Origin: an uncultured Collinsella sp.
GTDB lineage: Bacteria; Actinomycetota; Coriobacteriia; Coriobacteriales; Coriobacteriaceae
Assembly: GCA_900552425.1 (NCBI GenBank)
Contig: URZR01000086.1
Span: 1-6,945 of the forward strand
Length of the DNA: 6,945 nt
Reading direction: 5' to 3'
Shown: positions 1-5,328 of the stretch, piece by piece
Position numbering within the stretch: the first letter of the stretch is position 1
Layout: each line of letters begins with the position of its first letter
Position numbers and translations under genes: made by a program
Notes under the pieces: generated by a model
The model's database searches: none
What the model was told of the DNA's origin: nothing
Seen by the model: the letters and a program-made list of their open reading frames with translations, nothing else

Positions 1-776
1 ATGTTCTCGGTCCACGAGCCCTCGCCGGCGAGCATCTCCACCTTAGAGACGCGGCGGGCCTTCTTCTCGCCCTTGCTCATCACGCGCACCACGCTCGTGG
101 GGTGCGCGGCGTCTGCCAGCACGCGCGAGACCTGCGAGCGCGGGAAGGAACCCGTGGGCGTCCAGAGTGCGACCTCGAGTGCCTTAGTGCGGCGCGATGC
201 GCGAATGCCCACGCGTTCGAGCCCCAGGTTGTGGCTGCCACTCAGATAGTTGAGTGCGCCGACGACCGATTTGAGTGCCTTGGGAAAACGCTTATCGAAC
301 AGCGGGCACGAATCGACGGTCACGATTTTGCTGGGGTCGACGCCGTGCATGCCAAGGCGAACTCGACCGTTAACGACGGTCGGCTCCAGCTCAATCTTAT
401 TGCGGTAGCCCCAGTCGTCCTTGGTGTGGCGGATGGGCTGTACCAACTCATCGACCTGTTCAGGAGCGAACTTGCCGATGCGCTCGAGCGTGGAGCGCAG
501 GTTTTGCTCCTTGGCGGCGAGCTGTGCCGTGCGTGAGAGATTGCCCCACGAGCAGCCGCCGCAGATGCCCACGAAGGGGCAGGGAGGCTGAATGCGATCT
601 GGGCTTGGCTCCAGAATCTCGGTGGTGCGGGCGCGCATGAACGATTTGCCGTCCTGAACGATTTCGGTCTCGACGGTGTCGCCTGCCACGGCGCCCTGCA
701 CAAAGACGGCCTTGCCGTTGTCGGCGTGCGCCAGTCCGTCAGCGCCGTAGGTCATCGATTCTATGGTGAGCTTCAT
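1..776 (-). CDS. rlmD: 23S rRNA (uracil-5-)-methyltransferase, RlmD/RumA family, partial (C-terminus off left edge)
   Basis: SAM-dependent enzyme of the TrmA/RumA family, which makes 5-methyluridine in rRNA (in some members tRNA). Only 258 residues are visible, against about 400-450 in the family, because the gene runs off position 1. The start ATG (776-774) opens with MKLTIESMTYGADGLAHA, a typical TRAM RNA-binding domain (residues 1-60). A cysteine cluster follows in the PPCPFVGICGGC stretch (C66, C72, C75), with a fourth cysteine at C157 (VDSCPLF). This is the four-cysteine [4Fe-4S] arrangement known from RumA. The Rossmann methyltransferase domain with its catalytic Cys and Glu would lie outside the window, so the exact target base cannot be assigned. 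An in-frame ATG five codons upstream (791-789) is an alternative start; 776 is preferred because AGG/AGGA elements precede it and the TRAM domain starts there. Family is certain, the symbol less so (RlmCD or TrmFO-like specificities cannot be excluded). Confidence 0.88.
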   Translation of the reverse strand, partial: MKLTIESMTYGADGLAHADNGKAVFVQGAVAGDTVETEIVQDGKSFMRARTTEILEPSPDRIQPPCPFVGICGGCSWGNLSRTAQLAAKEQNLRSTLERIGKFAPEQVDELVQPIRHTKDDWGYRNKIELEPTVVNGRVRLGMHGVDPSKIVTVDSCPLFDKRFPKALKSVVGALNYLSGSHNLGLERVGIRASRRTKALEVALWTPTGSFPRSQVSRVLADAAHPTSVVRVMSKGEKKARRVSKVEMLAGEGSWTEN

Positions 777-806
777 ATTCCTGCCTGTCATTCTCGGTTT
801 TGTCCG

Positions 807-815
807 CAACCATGG
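807..815 (-). promoter_or_regulatory. Possible extended -10 promoter of the methyltransferase gene
   Basis: On the minus strand, just after the ppk1 terminator, the sequence TGCTACCAT fits an extended -10 (TGnTAnnnT, hexamer TACCAT). It lies about 35-40 bases before the ATG at 776. No convincing -35 is visible because the terminator stem occupies that place. Position is approximate and this is a weak call. Confidence 0.25.
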
Positions 816-825
816 TAGCAGGGAA

Positions 826-867
826 AAGCGCCCCGTATCTGGGGCATTCCTCAAATACGGGGCGCTT
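826..867 (-). terminator. Hairpin terminator after ppk1
   Basis: Perfect 13-bp inverted repeat: AAGCGCCCCGTAT at 826-838 and its complement at 855-867, with a 16-nt loop. It lies 10 bases beyond the ppk1 stop. Read on the minus strand, the stem is followed by TTTTCCC, a short U-tract, so it fits a rho-independent terminator of ppk1 and separates ppk1 from the downstream methyltransferase gene. Confidence 0.8.
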
Positions 868-877
868 CTACAAACGT

Positions 878-3385
878 CTATTTCGTCTTGCCGGTAATGA
901 GCGTCTTAAGGCCTAGACCAATTAGACCCAAGCCCATGCGCACGCGACCGGGGCGATGGCGCTCGATGGCCTTGGTCTTGCCAGCGGGCTTCTCGCGGCG
1001 AGCGTTCTTCTCGGACGTGGGCTTGGCCGTCTGCGGTTGGGGCCGAGGAGCGGGCTCGGACTCAGGCTCAATGACGGTCGCCTGAACCTTCTGAACCTCG
1101 GGTGCGGCCGGCTGCGGTTCGGGCTGGGATGCGAGCGCGGGTTCTGCCTTGGCAACAGCTTCCGGCTCGGCAATGGGCTCGACAACTGCCTCGCGCTCAA
1201 CCTCGGCCCGAATAGCTTCCTCGGCCGCGTGCTCCTTTTCTTGTGCGCGCTGCTGCGCGGCGGCCTCGGCATTGCGATAGGCACGATCCAGCAGAGCTTC
1301 CTGCGAGTTGAAGGGCTTCTCGCCCTCTTTGCGCTCCACGGGAACCCAGGTGCCGTCACTCGTCAGGCTGCGTGCCTTCACGTTGTCGCGCAGCTGCATG
1401 CCCATGTACTCGTGCACTAGGGCGCGGCAGGTGGGGTCGAGCACGGGGAAGGCGATCTCCACGCGGTGCTCGGTGTTGCGCGTCATCATGTCTGCCGAGC
1501 TCAGGTAGATCATGTCCGAGTCCACGCCAAAGGCATAGACTCGTGCATGCTCCAAAAAGCGTCCGACGATGGAGCGCACGTGCACGTTCTCGGTCTTGCC
1601 CGGAACACCGGGCTTGAGGCACGAGATACCGCGGATGATCATGTCCACGCGGACTCCTGCACACGATGCCTCGGCGATCTTGTCGATGACCTCGCGGTCG
1701 GTAAGCGAGTTGAGCTTAAAGAACACACGGGCGGGCTCGCCGACAAGGGCGCGCTGAATCTCGCGGTCCAGGCCGCGCATGATAAGCGGCTTGAGGCCGA
1801 CCGGCGCCACGCCCAGGAAGCGGTAGTCGCCGCGCAGGTTGCCCAGCGACAGGTTGCGGAAGAACAGATTGGCGTCCTCGCCGATACCGGGATGCGCGGT
1901 CATGAGCATAAAGTCGCTGTAGAGCTTGGCCGTCTTCTCGTTAAAGTTGCCAGTACCCAAAAGCGTCAGACGGGTAAGCGCCATGCCCTCGCGATAGGTG
2001 AGCTGGCAGATCTTGGAGTGGCACTTAAAGCCCTCGGAGCCGTAGATGACGGTGCAGCCTGCCTCTTCCAGACGCTCGGCCCACTCGATGTTGTTCTGCT
2101 CGTCAAAGCGCGCGCGGAGCTCCATGAGCACCGTGACCTCTTTGCCGTTCTCGGCGGCATCGATCAGCGACTCGCACAGGCGGCTCTGCTTGGCCACGCG
2201 GTAGAGCGTGATGCGCAGTGAGATGCACTCGGGGTCGTAGGCGGCCTCGTGCACCAGATCCAGGAAGGGGTTCATAGCCTCATAGGGATAAAAGAGCAGC
2301 TTGTCGTGCTGAAGTACCTGCTCGCGGATGGAGCGGGTCATATCGATGGTGGGGTTGGGCTGCGGCTTAAACGGCGTAAAGAGCAGCTCGTTGCGCAGGT
2401 GCTCGGGAATCTTGCCCTCAATGCCAAAGACATAGCCCAGGTTGAGCGGGATATCGCAGGTAAAGACCGAGCGACGCGAGAGCTCGAGCGCCTTGCGGAT
2501 AGTCTTGAGCGTTGGCTTTTCGAGCGAGCCCGATACGGCGAGCTCCACCGGCTGCAGGCGCAAGCGTTTCTTGAGGATGCGCTTCATGTGCTGGCGGTAA
2601 TCCTCTTCCTCCTCGACGCCCTCGCCGTCCGGGTCGATATCGGCATTGCGGGTGACGCGGATCAGCGCACGATCCAGCGGCTTATAGGAGCCAAAGCAGC
2701 TGTCCAGGCAGGCGAGGATGACGTCCTCGAGCAGAATGTAGGAGTAGGTGCCGGTGGGCGAGGGGATCTCGACCACGCGGTTCATCGAGGCGGGAATCTC
2801 GATCAGGCCCAGCAGGCTCTCCTCGTCAGTGACGCCGTCCAGGCCGCACGCCAGGTAGAGTGCGCCGTTGCGCAGGTTGGGGAAGGGGTGGCGCGGGTCG
2901 ATCACCAGCGGTGAGATGACCGGCGACACGTAGGCCTGGAAGTAGCGGGTTACAAAGGTGCGCTCCTCGGGCGTAAGCGAATCGATGCGGGCGCGGTGAA
3001 CGCCCAGGGCGTCGAGCTCGCCCTCGATGTTCTTAAAGATGGACTCCCAACGGGTAAGGAGCCCGGGCATTTCGGCCATGACAGCATCGACCTGTTCGGA
3101 GGCGGTCATATTGCTCTTGTTGTCGACAGGCTGTTTTTTGAGTTCTGCCAGGTCGGACAGGCCGCCCACGCGTACCATAAGGAATTCGTCGAGGTTGGAC
3201 TCGAAGATCGAGACGAATTTAAGGCGCTCGAACAGCGGCACGGACTCATCGAAGGCCTCGTCGAGCACGCGGTTGTCAAAGCGCAGCCAGCTGAGCTCTC
3301 GGTTCTGCGTGTACGAGAAGTCGCGCGGCGGCTTGCGCAGCTTTGCGGCGGCTTGCTTTTTTTCGATTTTGCTCGGCATATGCAT
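878..3385 (-). CDS. ppk1: Polyphosphate kinase 1 with long C-terminal tail
   Basis: Reversibly polymerises the terminal phosphate of ATP into inorganic polyphosphate through a phosphohistidine intermediate; usually membrane-associated. The order of parts follows E. coli PPK with a constant offset of +21: an N domain (about 23-128, RELSWLRFDNRVLDEA), a head domain (about 129-340) and two PLD-like catalytic domains (about 341-700). Key residues visible: H456 in KCHSKIC (the autophosphorylated His), H613 in GRFLEHARVYAFG (the second His), and metal/phosphate-binding R396 (ITLYRV) and R426 (RARFDEQNN). At 835 residues it exceeds the usual ~690-720. Residues from about 705 are an Ala/Glu/Pro-rich low-complexity linker, ending in a Lys/Arg-rich segment and GLGLIGLGLKTLITG. 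Start is ambiguous: ATG at 3385 gives MHMPSK, but GGAC sits only about 3 bases before it and is better spaced for the ATG at 3379. Transcribed divergently from arcA. Confidence 0.96.
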   Translation of the reverse strand: MHMPSKIEKKQAAAKLRKPPRDFSYTQNRELSWLRFDNRVLDEAFDESVPLFERLKFVSIFESNLDEFLMVRVGGLSDLAELKKQPVDNKSNMTASEQVDAVMAEMPGLLTRWESIFKNIEGELDALGVHRARIDSLTPEERTFVTRYFQAYVSPVISPLVIDPRHPFPNLRNGALYLACGLDGVTDEESLLGLIEIPASMNRVVEIPSPTGTYSYILLEDVILACLDSCFGSYKPLDRALIRVTRNADIDPDGEGVEEEEDYRQHMKRILKKRLRLQPVELAVSGSLEKPTLKTIRKALELSRRSVFTCDIPLNLGYVFGIEGKIPEHLRNELLFTPFKPQPNPTIDMTRSIREQVLQHDKLLFYPYEAMNPFLDLVHEAAYDPECISLRITLYRVAKQSRLCESLIDAAENGKEVTVLMELRARFDEQNNIEWAERLEEAGCTVIYGSEGFKCHSKICQLTYREGMALTRLTLLGTGNFNEKTAKLYSDFMLMTAHPGIGEDANLFFRNLSLGNLRGDYRFLGVAPVGLKPLIMRGLDREIQRALVGEPARVFFKLNSLTDREVIDKIAEASCAGVRVDMIIRGISCLKPGVPGKTENVHVRSIVGRFLEHARVYAFGVDSDMIYLSSADMMTRNTEHRVEIAFPVLDPTCRALVHEYMGMQLRDNVKARSLTSDGTWVPVERKEGEKPFNSQEALLDRAYRNAEAAAQQRAQEKEHAAEEAIRAEVEREAVVEPIAEPEAVAKAEPALASQPEPQPAAPEVQKVQATVIEPESEPAPRPQPQTAKPTSEKNARREKPAGKTKAIERHRPGRVRMGLGLIGLGLKTLITGKTK

Positions 3386-3396
3386 CTGTCCGTTCA

Positions 3397-3411
3397 GTCC
3401 CCGCAGGGGAC
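3397..3411 (-). other. Small hairpin in the ppk1 leader
   Basis: GTCCCC at 3397-3402 and GGGGAC at 3406-3411 form a perfect 6-bp GC-rich stem with a 3-base loop, just 12 bases before the first ppk1 start codon. It could affect translation initiation or mRNA stability. There is no U-tract, so it is not a terminator. Function is inference. Confidence 0.4.
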
Positions 3412-3414
3412 GGT

Positions 3415-3442
3415 AGCCTAACCCTATTCACTATTGTCTCAA
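3415..3442 (-). promoter_or_regulatory. ppk1: Weak candidate ppk1 promoter
   Basis: On the minus strand, TTGAGA (3442-3437) and TAGGCT (3420-3415) are separated by 16 bp and point at ppk1. The -35 is good (4 of 6) and the -10 poor (3 of 6). It would give a leader of roughly 20 bases. Low confidence; no better pair was found between 3386 and 3480. Confidence 0.3.
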
Positions 3443-3574
3443 TTTAGTCGACTTGTGGCACGGACGTATTGTGCGAACGGTATCTTAACCTACTTCTTAC
3501 GCCGTCAAGGCATGCAACTAACTGCCCGACTCGTTTTGAAAACAATCTATATCCATACTCAATTGGTGAGGATG

Positions 3575-3623
3575 TATGAATAAGAATGATTGCTAGCTGA
3601 ATATAATTGAATCCAAATTGAAT
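3575..3623. promoter_or_regulatory. ARG-box-like site and phased TGAAT array upstream of arcA
   Basis: TATGAATAAGAATGATTG (3575-3592) matches 13 of 18 positions of the Bacillus AhrC/ArgR consensus CATGAATAAAAATKCAAK. It is followed by TGAAT at 3598, 3608 and 3619, spaced 10-11 bp apart and 21 bp from the first at 3577, so all face the same side of the helix. The last two lie in exact repeats of AATTGAATC (3605-3613, 3616-3624). An arginine-responsive operator is plausible for arcA, but AT-rich DNA makes chance matches common. Confidence 0.35.
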
Positions 3624-3788
3624 CATGGACAGACGACATATATATGCAGAAAACAGTTTTAGCTATGCAATTCCTAAACATGAAATTATTTATGCAATCT
3701 TGCTCAATTCCTTAGAAAAAAGAACGATTACCTTTGAAAACCTGCTTTAGAGAACTGAAGTGCATCATGGGGGAATCATATGCGATAT

Positions 3789-3818
3789 ACCGTTCATCGC
3801 ACTTTGCTGACCGTTCGG
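3789..3818 (+). promoter_or_regulatory. Paired direct repeat matching the LytTR binding consensus, upstream of arcA
   Basis: ACCGTTCAT (3789-3797) and ACCGTTCGG (3810-3818) are 9-mers separated by 12 bp. Both match the LytTR-family operator consensus [TA][AC][CA]GTTN[AG][TG] at every position, and the 12-bp gap is the one reported for AgrA/LytR-type regulators. The 21-bp period places both half-sites on one face of the helix. The second half-site ends 31 bp before the -10, consistent with an activator site just upstream of a weak -35. The cognate regulator is not encoded in the window. Confidence 0.65.
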
Positions 3819-3826
3819 GGGCGAGG

Positions 3827-3855
3827 TGGAATTGCGGGTGGTTTTTGGATATAAC
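3827..3855 (+). promoter_or_regulatory. arcA: arcA promoter (-35/-10)
   Basis: A good -10 (TATAAC, 3850-3855) within TTTTGGATATAAC is paired at 17 bp with a poor -35 (TGGAAT, 3827-3832). Transcription would start near 3862, giving a leader of about 76 bases. A strong -10 with a weak -35 is typical of activator-dependent promoters. The same -10 context and spacing recur at 6915-6943, which supports the assignment. Confidence 0.6.
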
Positions 3856-3871
3856 TAGAGCTGTCAGCAAG

Positions 3872-3921
3872 CAGCGTCCCATACGGAGGGGCGCTGATAC
3901 ATTCGGCCAGTAAGGCCCGAA
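3872..3921 (+). other. Structured arcA 5' leader with two hairpins
   Basis: Hairpin 1: 3872-3880 pairs with 3888-3896 (9 bp including one G-U, 7-base loop). Hairpin 2: TTCGGCC at 3902-3908 pairs with 3914-3921 (7 bp with one bulged C). Neither is followed by a U-tract, so they look like stability or translation elements rather than an attenuator. The ribosome-binding site just after them is left single-stranded. No known riboswitch class was recognised. Confidence 0.4.
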
Positions 3922-3923
3922 AG

Positions 3924-3935
3924 AAAGGTAGGAGG
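3924..3935 (+). promoter_or_regulatory. arcA: arcA ribosome-binding site
   Basis: AAAGGTAGGAGG precedes the ATG at 3938. The perfect AGGAGG (3930-3935) is only 2 bases from the ATG, shorter than usual, but the overlapping AAAGG (3924-3928) has a normal 9-base spacing. The start is still secure because the arginine deiminase N-terminus begins here. Confidence 0.8.
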
Positions 3936-3937
3936 CC

Positions 3938-5179
3938 ATGACGAAAGGTCTGCACGTGCCTTCCGAGATCGGCAAGCTCAGGAAGGTCTGCCTGCACCGT
4001 CCCGGCGACGAGCTCCTCAACCTGCCGCCCGACGAGCTCGAGCGACTCCTGTTCGACGACGTCCCGTTCCTGGAGGTCGCACAGCAGGAGCACGACACCT
4101 TCGCCCAGATCCTGAGGGACCAGGGCGTCGAGGTCCTCTACCTCGAGAACCTCGTCGCGGAGGTGTTCGACCAGGTCCCCGGCGCCCGCGCCGAGTTCAC
4201 CGACCAGTACATCGCCGAGGCAGGCATCCGCGGCCAGCACATGCCGCAGATCGTCCGCGAGAAGCTGGACTCCATCGAGGACAACCTCGAGTTCGTCAAG
4301 AAGACCATGGCCGGCATGACCAAGGCCGAGATCGACCTGCCCCTCACGGCGTCCACGACCCTCGACTCCCTGGTCAACTCCGAGTCCGAGTCCGACCTGA
4401 TCATCGACCCGATGCCCAACCTCTACTTCACCCGCGACCCGTTCGCGGTCGTCGGCGAGGGCGTCAACCTCAACCGCATGTACTCGGTCACCCGCAACCG
4501 CGAGACCCTGTACGGCAAGTACGTCTTCAAGTACCACCCCGACTACAAGGACGTCTCCCTGTACTTCCGCCGCGACTGCCAGTTCCACACCGAGGGCGGC
4601 GACGTGCTGAACATCAACGAGAAGACCCTCGCCGTCGGCATCTCCCAGCGCACCCAGGCCGCAGCTATCGACGTCATGGCCCAGAACATCTTCTGGAACT
4701 CCGACTCCAAGGTCGAGCGCATCCTGGCCTTCGACATCCCGGTCTCGCGCGCCTTCATGCACCTCGACACGGTCTTCACCCAGATCGACGTCGATAAGTT
4801 CACGATCCACCCCGCCATCATGGGCACCCTGCGCGTCTACGAGCTGACCGCCGGCAAGAACCCGGGCGACGTGAACATCCGCCTGATCGAGGACACCCTC
4901 GAGCACGTCCTGGAGGACGCCACCGGCGTCGACCAGGTCAAGCTGATCCCCTGCGGCGGCGGCGACCCGATCGCGGCCTCCCGCGAGCAGTGGAACGACG
5001 GCTCCAACACCCTGTGCGTCGAGCCCGGCAAGATCTGCGTCTACGCCCGCAACACCGTCACCAACGACGTGCTGTACAAGGAGGGCCTGGACCTTCTCGT
5101 CGTGCCCTCCGCCGAGCTCTCCCGCGGCCGCGGCGGCCCGCGCTGCATGAGCATGCCCTTCTGGCGCGAGGACCTCTAA
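3938..5179 (+). CDS. arcA: Arginine deiminase
   Basis: Hydrolyses L-arginine to L-citrulline and ammonia, first step of the cytoplasmic deiminase pathway that yields ATP via ArcB and ArcC and raises pH. 413 residues, normal full length. The N-terminus VPSEIGKLRKVCLHRPGDEL is the family signature. Catalytic residues known from Pseudomonas and Mycoplasma enzymes are all visible: D167 (FTRDPF), E219 (HTEGGD), H275 and D277 (MHLDTVFT), and nucleophile C403 in GRGGPRCMSMPFWRED close to the C-terminus. The gene has its own promoter module and is followed by a terminator, so it is probably transcribed largely alone; ArcB, ArcC and an arginine/ornithine antiporter are absent from the window. Third codon positions are almost all G or C (GAC, CTC, ATC, AAG, GAG), far more biased than ppk1 or the aminotransferase, suggesting very high expression. 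This bias also creates a long open frame on the opposite strand, which is an artefact. Confidence 0.98.
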   Translation: MTKGLHVPSEIGKLRKVCLHRPGDELLNLPPDELERLLFDDVPFLEVAQQEHDTFAQILRDQGVEVLYLENLVAEVFDQVPGARAEFTDQYIAEAGIRGQHMPQIVREKLDSIEDNLEFVKKTMAGMTKAEIDLPLTASTTLDSLVNSESESDLIIDPMPNLYFTRDPFAVVGEGVNLNRMYSVTRNRETLYGKYVFKYHPDYKDVSLYFRRDCQFHTEGGDVLNINEKTLAVGISQRTQAAAIDVMAQNIFWNSDSKVERILAFDIPVSRAFMHLDTVFTQIDVDKFTIHPAIMGTLRVYELTAGKNPGDVNIRLIEDTLEHVLEDATGVDQVKLIPCGGGDPIAASREQWNDGSNTLCVEPGKICVYARNTVTNDVLYKEGLDLLVVPSAELSRGRGGPRCMSMPFWREDL

Positions 5180-5212
5180 GGTCTTCAAGGACCCGTACAG
5201 GTCTTAATACAT

Positions 5213-5234
5213 ACATCTAGCTGCCATTAGATGT
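5213..5234 (+). other. Hairpin between arcA and its terminator
   Basis: ACATCTA (5213-5219) and TAGATGT (5228-5234) form a perfect 7-bp AT-rich stem with an 8-base loop, 8 bp before the main terminator stem. It could stabilise the 3' end of the arcA transcript. No function is established. Confidence 0.35.
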
Positions 5235-5241
5235 CTCCCAT

Positions 5242-5271
5242 TGGGGCGGTGCGGGTATTCGCACCGCCCCA
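5242..5271 (+). terminator. Rho-independent terminator of arcA
   Basis: A perfect 12-bp, very GC-rich stem (TGGGGCGGTGCG at 5242-5253, complement at 5260-5271) has a 6-base loop. It is followed by TTCTTGTAT, a short imperfect U-tract. It lies 62 bases after the arcA stop. Some read-through into the aminotransferase gene is possible given the weak tail and the lack of a clear promoter after it. Confidence 0.88.
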
Positions 5272-5315
5272 TTCTTGTATGAGGAACGTCAACACGATTG
5301 GATGACTGCTTTTGT

Positions 5316-5321
5316 AAGGAG
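5316..5321 (+). promoter_or_regulatory. Ribosome-binding site deciding the aminotransferase start
   Basis: AAGGAG is followed at a 7-base spacing by the ATG at 5329. This selects 5329 over the in-frame ATG at 5302 and TTG at 5275, neither of which has a Shine-Dalgarno sequence. Confidence 0.85.
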
Positions 5322-5328
5322 CTTGGTC

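Larger units (their letters stand above)
3386..3937. other. Divergent ppk1-arcA intergenic region, AT-rich in its middle
   Basis: 552 bp with no credible gene. From about 3530 to 3780 the sequence is markedly AT-rich compared with the genes on either side. It contains helically phased TGAAT motifs (3577-3623), two TATGCAAT copies (3664-3671, 3691-3698), two CAATTCCT copies (3668-3675, 3705-3712), and then the arcA promoter module (3789-3857) and leader. A single ACCGTTC-type half-site (3473-3481, minus orientation) lies on the ppk1 side. The length is unusual for a compact genome and suggests complex control of arcA. Confidence 0.7.

Noticed and set aside
1466..2914. Two long plus-strand open frames (1466-2221, 2249-2914) opposite ppk1
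   Set aside because: The minus strand here encodes the conserved catalytic domains of polyphosphate kinase; the plus frames have no recognisable motifs.
3444..3626. 60-residue minus-strand ORF in the ppk1-arcA spacer
   Set aside because: No Shine-Dalgarno sequence before its ATG, AT-rich noncoding-like codon use, and it overlaps the phased TGAAT repeats.
3827..3840. Possible sigma-54 promoter (TGGAATTGC resembling -24/-12)
   Set aside because: The required spacing between GG and GC elements is absent, and the second copy at 6915-6930 does not keep the TTGC.
3794..5188. 464-codon open frame on the minus strand opposite arcA
   Set aside because: Repetitive Val/Leu/Asp/Gly-rich translation is the expected antisense reflection of extreme G/C third positions in arcA; no family resemblance and no ribosome-binding site.
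5275..5328. Longer N-terminus of the aminotransferase from TTG 5275 or ATG 5302
   Set aside because: Neither has a ribosome-binding site, and the TTG lies in the arcA terminator tail; ATG 5329 has AAGGAG at ideal spacing and matches the family N-terminus.
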